From Microbacterium psychrotolerans (lineage in GTDB: Bacteria; Actinomycetota; Actinomycetes; Actinomycetales; Microbacteriaceae), in contig NZ_JAVFWO010000005.1 of the NCBI RefSeq assembly GCF_031085295.1, positions 1 to 64,000 of the forward strand: DNA of 64,000 nucleotides, read 5' to 3'. The notes beneath the pieces are model-generated. The model made no database searches. It saw nothing but the letters and a program-made list of their open reading frames with translations, and was not told the origin of the DNA. Below, piece by piece: positions 15,368 to 24,400 of the stretch (position 1 is the stretch's first letter; each line of letters begins with the position of its first letter). A program made the position numbers and the translations under genes.

Positions 15368-17132
15368 CGCTCCGGAAGGCTCGGCGACCGATGGGGCGGA
15401 CGTCTCCGACCCGGTCGAGGGGATGCTGCGTCCCGCCGATCACGCCGACTCCGCGGACGCCGCGGCCGCCCAGGAGGGCATCACCCAGCCCGCCCTCGGC
15501 GTCGTCGGCTGGCTCCGCTGGGGCTGGCGCCAGCTCACGTCCATGCGCACCGCGCTGGTGCTGCTGCTGCTCCTCGCGATCGCGGCGGTGCCCGGGTCGC
15601 TCGTGCCGCAGCGCAGCGCCGACCCCAACGGCGTGCGCCAGTACTTCGTCGACAACGCCGACCTCGCGCCGGTGCTCGACAAGCTGAGCCTGTTCGACGT
15701 GTACACGTCGCCGTGGTTCTCGGCGATCTACATCCTGCTGTTCATCTCGCTCGTCGGGTGCGTCATCCCGCGCACGAAGCACCACTACAAGGCGATGCGG
15801 GCACAGCCGCCGCGCACGCCTGCGCGCCTGTCGCGGCTGGAGGTGCACCGGTCCGAGATCCTCGAATGCCAGGACGAGTCGGATGCCGCGGCCGCCGCGG
15901 CGACGGCGGTCGAGGCCGCGCAGCAGCAGCTGCGCAAGGCCGGCTACCGCGTCGCGAGATACGACGGCGCCCGGTCGTTCTCGGTCTCGGCCGAGCGCGG
16001 CTACCTGCGGGAGACCGGCAACCTCGTCTTCCACGCGTCGCTCGTGGGCGTGCTGCTGGCCGTCGGCATCGGCGGGGGGTTCACCTACACCGGGCAGACC
16101 GTCATCATCGAAGGCCGCACGTGGGTCAACACGATGCTCGATTACACGTCGTTCAACCCCGGCCGGTTCGTGGACGAGGATGCCCTCACCCCGTACGCGC
16201 TCACGCTCGACGACTTCTCGCTGTCGTACGTGACCCCCGGCCAGCAGGGTGCGGGGCAGGCCGGCGACTTCGTCGCGCACCTCTCCACGCAGTTCCCCGA
16301 CGCCGACCCTGGAACGGGCGAGGTACGGGTCAACCACCCGCTGCAGATCGCCGGCGACAAGGTCTACCTGATGGGCAACGGCTACGCGCCGACCATCACG
16401 ATCCGCGACGATGCGGGCGATGTCGTGTTCTCCGAGCCCGTGCCGTTCCTGCCCCAGGACAACAACATGACGTCGCAGGGCGTCGTGAAGGTCCCGGACG
16501 GGCTGCGTGAGCAGGTGGGCCTGGTGGGCTTCTTCTATCCCACCGCCCAGGAGCTCTCCAACGGCGCGTTCACCTCGGTCTACGGCGACCTCGAGTATCC
16601 GATGCTCACCTTCTGGGTGTACGCCGGCGACCTCGGCATCGACGGCGGCATCCCGCGGTCGGTGTACACCCTCGACCCCGAGGGGATGACGCAGCTGGCC
16701 GGCGGCGATTCCGGCACGGAGTCGCTCGCGCTCAAGCCGGGCGAGACCGTGGACCTGCCCGACGGACTCGGCACCGTCACGTTCGAGAACGAGGCTCCCG
16801 AAGGCGCGGCAGGGTTCGAGGACTCGGTCAAGCGCTACGTGTCGCTGTCGGTCCACCGCGATGCCGCCGCCACCTGGGTGCTGTTGTTCGCAGTCCTCGC
16901 AACCGCGGGACTCCTGGCCGCGCTGTTCGTCCCGCGCCGGCGGATGTGGGTGAGGGCGACGCCGCAGGGGCACACCGTGCAGCTCGAGTACGCCGGCCTC
17001 GCCCGCGGCGAGGACCCCGCGCTCGAGGGTGCCGTCGCCCAGTTCGCGCAGCGGCACCTCGCGTCGCTCGCCGGCCGTGAATCCGGCGGCGACCGCCCCC
17101 TCCAGCCCCCTTCGACCCCCGACGTAGACTGA
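15348..17132 (+). CDS. resB: cytochrome c biogenesis protein ResB
   Basis: A 594-residue ResB (Ccs1) protein of the system II cytochrome c synthase, which with CcsB exports haem and attaches it to apocytochrome c. Three membrane helices are near residues 65-85, 118-138 and 225-245, with a large outer domain (about 250-500) and a last helix near 505-530. An N-terminal acidic extension of about 50 residues precedes the first helix. GTG 15348 is used, overlapping ccdA by 20 bp. Its stop overlaps the -10 box of ccsB. Confidence 0.94.
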   Translation: MSRPRSDAPEGSATDGADVSDPVEGMLRPADHADSADAAAAQEGITQPALGVVGWLRWGWRQLTSMRTALVLLLLLAIAAVPGSLVPQRSADPNGVRQYFVDNADLAPVLDKLSLFDVYTSPWFSAIYILLFISLVGCVIPRTKHHYKAMRAQPPRTPARLSRLEVHRSEILECQDESDAAAAAATAVEAAQQQLRKAGYRVARYDGARSFSVSAERGYLRETGNLVFHASLVGVLLAVGIGGGFTYTGQTVIIEGRTWVNTMLDYTSFNPGRFVDEDALTPYALTLDDFSLSYVTPGQQGAGQAGDFVAHLSTQFPDADPGTGEVRVNHPLQIAGDKVYLMGNGYAPTITIRDDAGDVVFSEPVPFLPQDNNMTSQGVVKVPDGLREQVGLVGFFYPTAQELSNGAFTSVYGDLEYPMLTFWVYAGDLGIDGGIPRSVYTLDPEGMTQLAGGDSGTESLALKPGETVDLPDGLGTVTFENEAPEGAAGFEDSVKRYVSLSVHRDAAATWVLLFAVLATAGLLAALFVPRRRMWVRATPQGHTVQLEYAGLARGEDPALEGAVAQFAQRHLASLAGRESGGDRPLQPPSTPDVD

Positions 17133-17137
17133 GGATC
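17125..17137 (+). promoter_or_regulatory. internal promoter -10 box TAGACT for ccsB
   Basis: TAGACT (17125-17130) overlaps the last codons of resB and lies seven bases before ATG 17138. It may give ccsB its own transcript as well as read-through from the operon. Confidence 0.45.
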
Positions 17138-18223
17138 ATGCCCGACGCCTCCCCTCTCACCCTCGACTCCGCCTCGGTGCTCCTGGTCTGGACGGCCATC
17201 GCGATCTACGCGCTCGCGTTCATCGCCTACGCGGTCGACCTGGCGCGTCGAGGCGCGGTCGCCGTAGAGGCGAAGGACGCCGCGGCCCAGACCGTGCGCA
17301 ACCGTGAGCTCGTCGCAGCAGGCGCCGGCGGGGCGTCGCCGCGCACCGGGATCATCGAGCAGATGCGTGCGCAGGAGACGGCATCCGAGCGGGCGCTGAA
17401 CGCCCCCGTCGGCAGCCGCGCGCGCCTGGTGTGGGCCCGTATCGGCACGTCGCTGACGGTGCTGGGCTTCCTGTTCCACCTCGGCGGAGACGTCACCCGG
17501 GGCATCGCCGCCGGCCGGGTGCCGTGGTCGAACATGTACGAGTTCGCCCTCACCGGAACCCTGCTGATCGTCGCGGTGTACCTGGGTGTTCTGTTCCGCT
17601 ACGACCTGCGGTTCCTCGGCACCTTCATCACCGGTCTCGTCGTCGTGCTGCTGGGCGGCACGGCCATCTGGTTCTACACCGACATCGTGCCGCTGATGGA
17701 CCCGCTGAAGTCCGTGTGGCTCGTCATCCACGTGTTCGTCGCATCGCTCGCGACCGCCTTGTTCGCGCTCGCCTTCGGCCTGTCGGTGCTGCAGCTGATG
17801 CAGGCGCGGCGAGAGGCGCGGATCTCCGCTGCGGCCCGCATCCAGGACGCCGACGCCCCCGCGGCGTCGACCGCCAAGACCGGGCCCGGATTCCTGCGGA
17901 CGCTGCCGAGCGCCGAGGCGCTCGAGTCGCTCGCCTACCGGTTCGCGATCCTCGGCTTCATCTTCTGGACGTTCACCCTCATCGCCGGTTCCATCTGGGC
18001 CAACGACGCCTGGGGCCGGTACTGGGGCTTCGACACGAAGGAAGTGTGGACCTTCGTGATCTGGGTGCTCTACGCCGGCTACATCCACGCGCGAGCGACG
18101 CGCGGGTGGCGCGGCTCGCGTTCGGCCTGGCTGTCGATCATCGGCTTCACCGCCGTGATCTTCAACTTCACGATCGTGAACATGTTCTTCAAGGGCCTCC
18201 ACGCCTACTCCGGCCTGAGCTGA
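17138..18223 (+). CDS. ccsB: cytochrome c biogenesis protein CcsB (ResC)
   Basis: A 361-residue haem-handling membrane protein and partner of ResB in cytochrome c synthase. Eight or so helices are predicted. The tryptophan-rich WWD-type haem motif is NDAWGRYWGFDTKEVW near residues 289-304. Conserved histidines flank it (LFHLGG near 111, VIHVF near 195, YIHA near 314). A cytoplasmic linker of about 45 residues sits between helices 1 and 2. The start is 5 bp after the resB stop. It ends the cytochrome c maturation operon. Confidence 0.94.
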   Translation: MPDASPLTLDSASVLLVWTAIAIYALAFIAYAVDLARRGAVAVEAKDAAAQTVRNRELVAAGAGGASPRTGIIEQMRAQETASERALNAPVGSRARLVWARIGTSLTVLGFLFHLGGDVTRGIAAGRVPWSNMYEFALTGTLLIVAVYLGVLFRYDLRFLGTFITGLVVVLLGGTAIWFYTDIVPLMDPLKSVWLVIHVFVASLATALFALAFGLSVLQLMQARREARISAAARIQDADAPAASTAKTGPGFLRTLPSAEALESLAYRFAILGFIFWTFTLIAGSIWANDAWGRYWGFDTKEVWTFVIWVLYAGYIHARATRGWRGSRSAWLSIIGFTAVIFNFTIVNMFFKGLHAYSGLS

Positions 18224-18265
18224 TCGGCTCCGGGCCGCTCACCGCCGCAGCCTCCTTCGGAACGA

Positions 18266-18283
18266 CATTCCGTGAACGGAATG
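18266..18283. promoter_or_regulatory. palindrome CATTCCGT-GA-ACGGAATG
   Basis: A perfect 8-bp inverted repeat with a 2-nt centre, 42 bp downstream of ccsB. It could be a short terminator stem for ccsB or a protein-binding site; the tight centre favours a DNA-binding site. Function is not known. Confidence 0.35.
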
Positions 18284-18528
18284 ACCGAGGCTGAGCGCGA
18301 GCCGGGGCGGGTTCCCGGACGACGCGGCGTCTCGCCGCGATGACGAGCGCAGCTCCCGTCCAGGTCGGCGACACTCTCGAGCGAGCGGAACACCGCCCCG
18401 ATGCGCTCGCGCTCGGCACCGTGCGATCTGCGGGTGACCGCGCCCGTCGCCCCCGGGCGGGTCCGCGGATGCCGTAGGCGGGGCCTGCGGGTCGAGCCTC
18501 CACGCCTGCAGCGCCGACGGGAACGGCT

Positions 18529-18558
18529 CGAGCCCGGTCGACGTGTCGACCGGGCTCG
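18529..18558 (-). terminator. strong terminator hairpin of the YhgE/MMPL operon
   Basis: CGAGCCCGGTCGAC (18529-18542) and GTCGACCGGGCTCG (18545-18558) form a perfect 14-bp stem, 12 bp downstream of the minus-strand stop at 18571. It could also stop ccsB read-through on the plus strand. No long T tract is present on either side. Confidence 0.75.
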
Positions 18559-18570
18559 AACTGTTCGGGA

Positions 18571-20586
18571 CTACGCGGTGGCGGGCGTCGCCCTCAGCAG
18601 GGCGCGCGCCGAGGTGCTGCGCCGGCGAGCCACGACGATCATCGTCGCGACGAGCGCGAGGACCGTCCAGATGATCAGCCCCGCGAATGCGGCCCCGAGC
18701 CCCGAGGTCGACGTGAGCGCGGCGAGCATGCCGTTGTATGCCGGGGCCGTCGGCATCAGCCCGGCGACGCTCGACAGCACACCGGGCACGGTGGAGACCA
18801 CGCCGGTCGCGACGGTGAGGACGCCGATGAGCGCCGAGATCCAGCGGCCGGCGCCGCCGAAGACGGCCACGAGGGCCTGGTTCACGGCAGCGAACGCGAT
18901 GCCCGCGACGACGCAGACGCCGGCGAGCGCCCACCATTCGCCCCAGCCGTACGACGCGGCCAGCTGCACGACGGCCGCGACGAGCGCGCCCTGCAGTGCA
19001 CCGAGGCCGGCCGCCGGGGCGAACGACCGCAGTGCGAGCACCGCGGACGGCTGCCGCGACGTGAGGGCGCGACGCGACACGGCCTGCAGCGCGATGAACG
19101 TGCCGAGCCCGCCGAACCACAGCGCGAGGGTCGCCAGCAGGGGGACCGCCGACGCGCCGAAGAGCGAGGTGCCCACGCCGTCGGCTTCGACCGGGTCGGC
19201 GACGACGGAGGCGAGATCGGTCGCCTCCTGGTCGGTATACGACGGAAGGGACTCGGATGCCGTCGTGAGGCCGCTCGCGAGTTCGGACGTGCCCGTCGCG
19301 AGCTGGGCGACACCGTCGGCGAGGGTCGTCGCACCGTCCGCCGCCTGCGTCGCACCGGAGGCGAGCTGCGTCGCACCGTCGGCGAGACCGTTGGCGCCGT
19401 CCTGGAGGCCCGTTACGCCGGTGGCGAGCTGGCCGGCGCCCGCGGCAGACTGGTCGATTCCGCCGGCGAGCTGGGTCAGTCCGCCGCCGAGTGCTGCGAC
19501 GTTGGTGCCGATGGTACGGAACTGAGCCGCAAGGTCGGCGGTACCCGCGGTGTCGAATGCAGTGAGTGCACCGGAGGTGCCCTGGGCGGCGGCCTTCGCG
19601 CCCGTGGCGGCGTTCACCAGCTTCGTGCAGTACTCCGCTGAACCGCCGTTGGCGACGCACTCATTCGCGAGGGCGAGGACCGAGCCGGCCGCCTGGACCG
19701 ACCCAGTCGCTGCGTCGTACACCGGATCGGGTACGAGCCCGGTTGCCTCGAGCTGTGCCGCCCCGCCGTTCACCCCGTCCGCGAGCTGCTGGGCTCCGCC
19801 AGCGGCCTCGCGCGTCTTGCCCGCGATCGTCGTCAGACCGGACTGCAGTGACGTCGCTCCACCGGCGACCTGCCCGGCGCCGTCGGCGAGCTGCGAGGCC
19901 CCATCCGCCAGCTGGATGTTGCCGTCCGCGAGCTGCGAGATGCCGTCGGGCAGCTGTGCCGCGCCGTCGGCGGCCTGGCCGGCGCCCTCGGCGAGCTGCG
20001 CGGCGCCGTCGGCCGCCGTGCCGAGCTGGTCGCCCAGCGTCGTGAAGCCCAGGAACACGTTCTCGAGGTACACGCTCGACAGTTGCGTGCCCATACTCGA
20101 CGCGGCGGCCGTGGCAACCTGCGCGGTGATGGCGTCGTCGACGATGAGGCTGTCGGGCGGGGTCGTGACCTCGATGGTCGCCTGCTCGGGGGTCGAACCC
20201 GGCGCCGTCGACGTCGCGGCGGCCGAGAAGTTCTCGGGGATCGTGATGACGGCGGCGTAGGTGCCGTCGGCGAGGCCTGCCTCGGCGTCGTCGGCGTTCG
20301 AGATCGTCCAGGTGAGGTTGCTGTCGAGCTCGTCCGATCCCTCGACGAGGCCGGCGGTGAGCTGACGGCCGAGCGGCACGGTCTGCCCGTCGATGGTGAC
20401 GGGCTCGTCCTCGTTCACGATCGCGGCGGTGAGGCTGTCGAGCCGCTCTACCGGGTTGTACAGGGCGGCGACCAGGATTCCGCCGATGACGACGGGCAGC
20501 AGCAGCACGCCGACGAGCGTCAGCCACGTGACGGGACGACGGGAGCGCGCGCGCTCGACGGCCGTGGTGATCCAGTTCGGGGTCAT
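18571..20586 (-). CDS. YhgE/Pip domain membrane protein
   Basis: A 671-residue protein of the YhgE/Pip family, related to phage-infection proteins and ABC-2-type permeases; many act in export or cell-surface functions. One helix lies near residues 20-42. A long extracytoplasmic region (about 45-450) follows, made largely of degenerate repeats of the form ADGAxQLADG, predicted to form a helical rod. Five C-terminal helices lie in about 460-660. ATG 20586 overlaps the MMPL stop by 4 bp, so the two are co-translated under the TetR regulator. Substrate unknown. Confidence 0.87.
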   Translation of the reverse strand: MTPNWITTAVERARSRRPVTWLTLVGVLLLPVVIGGILVAALYNPVERLDSLTAAIVNEDEPVTIDGQTVPLGRQLTAGLVEGSDELDSNLTWTISNADDAEAGLADGTYAAVITIPENFSAAATSTAPGSTPEQATIEVTTPPDSLIVDDAITAQVATAAASSMGTQLSSVYLENVFLGFTTLGDQLGTAADGAAQLAEGAGQAADGAAQLPDGISQLADGNIQLADGASQLADGAGQVAGGATSLQSGLTTIAGKTREAAGGAQQLADGVNGGAAQLEATGLVPDPVYDAATGSVQAAGSVLALANECVANGGSAEYCTKLVNAATGAKAAAQGTSGALTAFDTAGTADLAAQFRTIGTNVAALGGGLTQLAGGIDQSAAGAGQLATGVTGLQDGANGLADGATQLASGATQAADGATTLADGVAQLATGTSELASGLTTASESLPSYTDQEATDLASVVADPVEADGVGTSLFGASAVPLLATLALWFGGLGTFIALQAVSRRALTSRQPSAVLALRSFAPAAGLGALQGALVAAVVQLAASYGWGEWWALAGVCVVAGIAFAAVNQALVAVFGGAGRWISALIGVLTVATGVVSTVPGVLSSVAGLMPTAPAYNGMLAALTSTSGLGAAFAGLIIWTVLALVATMIVVARRRSTSARALLRATPATA

Positions 20587-23540
20587 GCGTTCACCTCTGC
20601 GGTGGGGGTGGTCAGGGGAGCGCCCGAGCGCAGCGTCAGCGAGGCCACGTCGGGGCGGTGCGCGTCGGCGAGCAGCGCGAGCGCGGCGCTCTCGCTGCGG
20701 GAGGTCACGACGAGCGTGAGCACGCCGTCGCCGCCGCGGCGCAGGGCGCTCGCCGCGTCGCGCAGCAGCGCACCCGCCTGGTCGCGCTCGGCGGCGTCGA
20801 GGGCGTCGACACCCTCGACGACGACGAGGGTCGCCTTGCCGGCGAGCGCTCGGCGGAGTGCGGGGAGCCGTTCGTCAGTGTCGCCGAGCAGCGCGAGCCC
20901 GACGTGGGCGCGCACCCAGACGGCGCGCTCAGGGAGCAGGTGGCCCGCGACGCGCAGCTTGCCGTCGGTGGGCGCGAGCCGCCCGGCCAGGGTGAGCGCG
21001 AAGGCTTGGGCGGCACGGGGGTCGCCGGTAGCGATCAGGGTGCCGCCGGGCTCGACGCGGAATGCGGCGTCCTCGAACAGCACGACCTCGCCGGCGGAGC
21101 CGCCGGCGTCGGCGCGGACGCCGACGCCCTCGCCGACGACCGCGGCGGTCGTGTTCGACTCGGGCCAGGCCTCGAGCGCGAGCTCGCGCTCGACGGCTTC
21201 GCCCTCGATGTCGAAGTGGGGGAGGATCCGGTCGAGCCAGCGCGGGATCCACCAGGCCTTGTCGCCGAGCAGCGCCATCACCGCCGGCACGAGCGTCATG
21301 CGCACGAGGAACGCGTCCACGGCGATGCCGACGGCGAGGCCCAGCGCGATCGGCTTGATCGACGAGTCGCCCTCGGGTACGAAGGCCGCGAAAACCGCGA
21401 ACATGATGATCGCCGCCGCCGTGACGACGCGTGCCGAGGCCGTGAAGCCAGAGCGGACGGCGCCGAGCGCGATGTCGCGACGGCCGCGCGTCGAGTGACT
21501 GGCGGCGGCCCGGCGGGCGTGCACATAGTCCTCGCGCATGCGGCTGACCAGGAACACCTGGTAGTCCATCGCGAGCCCGAACAGCACGCCCATCAGGATG
21601 ATCGGCATGAAGCTGATGACCGGTCCGGTGCGATCGACGTGCAGCAGCTCGGCGCCCCAGCCCCACTCGAACACAGCGGCGACGACGCCGAAGGCGGCGA
21701 GCACCGACAGCAGGTAGCCGACGGCGGCCTTGATGGGCACCCAGATCGACCGGAACACGATCATCAGAAGCACGAGCGACAGGCCGACGACGAAGACGCC
21801 GAACGGCAGCAGGGCGGCGCCGAGGCGGTCGGAGATGTCGATGCCCACGGCGGTGAAGCCGGTCACCTTCAGGTCGACGCCGTACTCGTCCTCGAGCTGA
21901 GGAGCGAGATCCCGCAGCGCTCGTACGAGCTCGGCGGTGGCGGGGTCGTCCGGAGCCGTCTCCGGCACGATCTGGATCAGGCCGGTGTCGGCGGTCTCGT
22001 TCGGCGTCGCGAGCGCGACCTCCTTGACGCCGGGGATCTTCTCGACCTCGTCGGCCAGGTCGGCCATCAGCCCGAGCGGGTCGGTCGAGGTGACGATCGT
22101 GCCGGTCATGATGAGCGGGCCGTTGGCACCTGGTCCGAAGTGCTCGGCGGTGAGGTCGTAGGCCTGACGCGCCTGGCTCGACTCGGGCTGCTGGCCCGCG
22201 TTGGGGAGGGCCAGGGCCAGGCTCGCCGCGGGGATCGCCATGACGCCGAGGGTCAGCACCACCGCGATGGTGGTGACGACGGGGTGCTTGGTGACCCACA
22301 GGACCCAGCGGTTGGTCTTCTTGACCGGAGCGTGGACGGCGTCGGCCGCATCGGGGGAGGGGGCGGTCTCGCCCGCCGCCGCGGCGTCTGCCGGCCGTTC
22401 TGCACTCCCGATCGGCGCGGGATCACCCGTGCCATGAACCGCCTTCTCGCGCTCGGCGGACGGTGCGATCGCACGGCGGCGGGAGAGCGGGATTCCTCGG
22501 CGCGTGCGGCCGTGACCCCAGCCGGCGACCCGGCCCTTCGCGAAGCCCAACAGGGCGGGCGTCAGAGTGATGGCGACCACCACGGCGATCGCGACGGCCA
22601 CGGCGGCGGCGATGCCCATCGTCGTCAGGAACGGGATGCCGGCGAAGCCCAGGCCGATGAGGGCGATGAGCACGGTGACACCGGCGAACACGACGGCCGA
22701 GCCTGCGGTGCCGGTCGCCCGCGCGGCGGACTCCTCGGGCTCGACCCCGGCGCGCACCTGGTCCTGATGTCGGGCGACGATGAACAGGGCGTAGTCGATG
22801 CCGACCGCGAGCCCCAGCATGATCGCGAGCATCGGCGTGGTGGACGAGATCGACGCGAACGCCGTCGAGACGTAGATGAGGGCGATCGCCAGGCCGACGC
22901 CGATCAGCGCCGACACCAGCGGGAACCAGGCGACCGCGAACGATCGGAACGTCACGATCAGCACGAACAGCGCAATGAGCACGCCGACAGCCTCGATCAG
23001 CGAGAGGGCCGGCACCGAGGTCGAGAACAGGTCGCCGCCCATGGCGACCTCCGAGCCCTCGGGGAGCGTCTCGCGCAGATCGTCGGCGACGTGTTCGAGG
23101 CCCGCCTTGGTCTCGTCCGACACGTCCGTCGCCTGCCCGTCGAACTGCAGGCGGATGATCGCGGCCGACTCGTCGTCCGAGACCATGCCCGTGACCATCT
23201 CGTTGAAGGGGTCGGTCACAGCGATCACACCGTCGAGGTCCTCGAGATGCGAGACCGTGTCGTCGATCGCCGACGCGTAGGGCTCCTCGTCGACCTGATC
23301 GCCGTCGGCGGCGACGATCACCAGCTGCGCGCTCGTGCCGCTGGCCTGCGGAAAACTGCGGTCCAGCAGCGCGATGCCTTCCTGGGCCTCGGTGCCAGGG
23401 ATCGAGAACGAGTTGTCGGTGCCCTTCATGAACAGGGCCGCGCCGCCGCCGGCGAGCGCGAGCAGCAGCAGCCACGAGACCAGCACCCGCCAGGGGTGGC
23501 GGTACGTCCAGCGGCCGAGCGCATACAGAAGGGTCGACAC
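20583..23540 (-). CDS. MMPL family exporter with C-terminal degenerate ABC-ATPase-like domain
   Basis: A 985-residue RND-superfamily MMPL transporter, the class that exports lipids or drugs in actinobacteria. It has two halves, each with one helix, a large outer loop and five helices. Conserved GIDYALFIV and AMDYQVFLVSRMRED carry the proton-relay Asp-Tyr pairs. After the normal MMPL end (LPHFDIEGE, about 780) there are about 190 extra residues resembling an ABC nucleotide-binding domain. Its P-loop is degenerate (ATGDPRAAQAF) and there is a Walker-B-like VVVEGVDALD, while a clear signature is lacking. GTG 23540 follows GGAGG. Operon with the YhgE gene; divergent tetR. Confidence 0.9.
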   Translation of the reverse strand: MSTLLYALGRWTYRHPWRVLVSWLLLLALAGGGAALFMKGTDNSFSIPGTEAQEGIALLDRSFPQASGTSAQLVIVAADGDQVDEEPYASAIDDTVSHLEDLDGVIAVTDPFNEMVTGMVSDDESAAIIRLQFDGQATDVSDETKAGLEHVADDLRETLPEGSEVAMGGDLFSTSVPALSLIEAVGVLIALFVLIVTFRSFAVAWFPLVSALIGVGLAIALIYVSTAFASISSTTPMLAIMLGLAVGIDYALFIVARHQDQVRAGVEPEESAARATGTAGSAVVFAGVTVLIALIGLGFAGIPFLTTMGIAAAVAVAIAVVVAITLTPALLGFAKGRVAGWGHGRTRRGIPLSRRRAIAPSAEREKAVHGTGDPAPIGSAERPADAAAAGETAPSPDAADAVHAPVKKTNRWVLWVTKHPVVTTIAVVLTLGVMAIPAASLALALPNAGQQPESSQARQAYDLTAEHFGPGANGPLIMTGTIVTSTDPLGLMADLADEVEKIPGVKEVALATPNETADTGLIQIVPETAPDDPATAELVRALRDLAPQLEDEYGVDLKVTGFTAVGIDISDRLGAALLPFGVFVVGLSLVLLMIVFRSIWVPIKAAVGYLLSVLAAFGVVAAVFEWGWGAELLHVDRTGPVISFMPIILMGVLFGLAMDYQVFLVSRMREDYVHARRAAASHSTRGRRDIALGAVRSGFTASARVVTAAAIIMFAVFAAFVPEGDSSIKPIALGLAVGIAVDAFLVRMTLVPAVMALLGDKAWWIPRWLDRILPHFDIEGEAVERELALEAWPESNTTAAVVGEGVGVRADAGGSAGEVVLFEDAAFRVEPGGTLIATGDPRAAQAFALTLAGRLAPTDGKLRVAGHLLPERAVWVRAHVGLALLGDTDERLPALRRALAGKATLVVVEGVDALDAAERDQAGALLRDAASALRRGGDGVLTLVVTSRSESAALALLADAHRPDVASLTLRSGAPLTTPTAEVNA

Positions 23541-23578
23541 AGCGCCTCCGTTTTACGGGTGAGAGGTAGGGGTTGCGT

Positions 23579-23613
23579 CGATACAGCGCTGTATCGGATA
23601 CATGAGTGTATCG
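23579..23613. promoter_or_regulatory. twin TetR-type operators
   Basis: Two inverted repeats of the same consensus GATACA-N4-TGTATC. The first, CGATACAGCGCTGTATCG (23579-23596), is a perfect 18-bp palindrome. The second is GATACATGAGTGTATC (23597-23612). Their centres are 17 bp apart. They lie between the divergent MMPL (start 23540) and tetR (start 23675) genes and are the likely binding sites of that TetR, controlling both directions. Confidence 0.75.
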
Positions 23614-23674
23614 TAAGGCGGGTTGGCCGCCCCAACCTGAGTAGTCCGTGTGAGACTGGCGGCAAGGAGGACCG

Positions 23675-24325
23675 ATGAGCGACACCCCCGTGGTCGAAGT
23701 GGCCGGCATGTCCCGCCGACGCGAAGCGACCCGGCAGAAGCTGCTGGATGCCGCGGCGCTGGTCTTCGCCGAAGTCGGCCTGGATGCGGCATCCGTGGAG
23801 GCGATCTGCGAGCGCGCGGGCTTCACCCGTGGCGCGTTCTACTCGAACTTCGAGACCAAGGACGAGCTGTTCCTCGAGCTCGCAGGCTCGGTCGCGCGCG
23901 GGCGTGTCGCCGTGGTGCGGGAGCGCGTGGCGGCGCTGGAGGGCGAGGGCGCTCTCGACCTCATGCCGACCAACGCGTTCGAGATCGTTCAGCAGATCCT
24001 CGACGTGTCGGCCGACGACCGCCTCGGCGTCCTGCTGATGAGCGAGATCCGCATCCGCGCCCTTCGCACGCCGGCGCTCGCCGTCGCCTACCTCGCACAG
24101 GACGAGGAGATGCTGCGCAACGTCGCGCAGATCATCTCCGACATCGGCGCAGCGCGCGCGCTGCGATTCCGGGTTCCCGCACACGAGGCTGCGCGGCTCA
24201 TGCTCACCGTGTGGGAGGCCGCGTCGGTGCGGGCCGTGATGGCGGGGCTCGGCGACGAGGAGATGCATCTGCGCATCAACGAGGAGCTCGCCCGCGTCGC
24301 GCAGATCATCATCGAACCTGTCTGA
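23675..24325 (+). CDS. TetR/AcrR family transcriptional regulator
   Basis: A 216-residue one-component repressor. The N-terminal helix-turn-helix spans about residues 17-62, with RQKLLDAAALVFAEVGLD, then AICERAGFTRGAFYSNF, then KDELF. The C-terminal ligand domain is all-helical and unassigned. AAGGAGG lies six bases before ATG 23675. It is divergent from the MMPL-YhgE exporter operon, with twin operators in the gap, so it most likely represses both until an exporter substrate binds. Confidence 0.92.
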   Translation: MSDTPVVEVAGMSRRREATRQKLLDAAALVFAEVGLDAASVEAICERAGFTRGAFYSNFETKDELFLELAGSVARGRVAVVRERVAALEGEGALDLMPTNAFEIVQQILDVSADDRLGVLLMSEIRIRALRTPALAVAYLAQDEEMLRNVAQIISDIGAARALRFRVPAHEAARLMLTVWEAASVRAVMAGLGDEEMHLRINEELARVAQIIIEPV

Positions 24326-24400
24326 GTCGGTCAGCGGGCCGAGCGCGCGGGCGAGCCGTACGGCCGTCGCCGCCGAAGTCGTGCCCCTTCGCTCGCCAGG

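Larger units (their letters stand above)
18224..18570. other. 347-bp convergent intergenic region
   Basis: Lies between ccsB and the convergent yhgE-like gene. It holds an 18-bp palindrome (18266-18283) and a strong hairpin (18529-18558), annotated separately. Several short frames exist, but none has a convincing start, ribosome site or recognisable product. I see no RNA gene in the remainder. Confidence 0.6.

Noticed and set aside
18205-18503. Small minus- and plus-strand frames in the ccsB/yhgE gap
   Set aside because: No ribosome sites, no recognisable product, and they overlap hairpins.
20658-23678. 1006-codon open frame antisense to the MMPL gene
   Set aside because: Shadow of a real gene; composition is Arg/Glu/Asp/His repeats typical of reversed membrane-protein codons.
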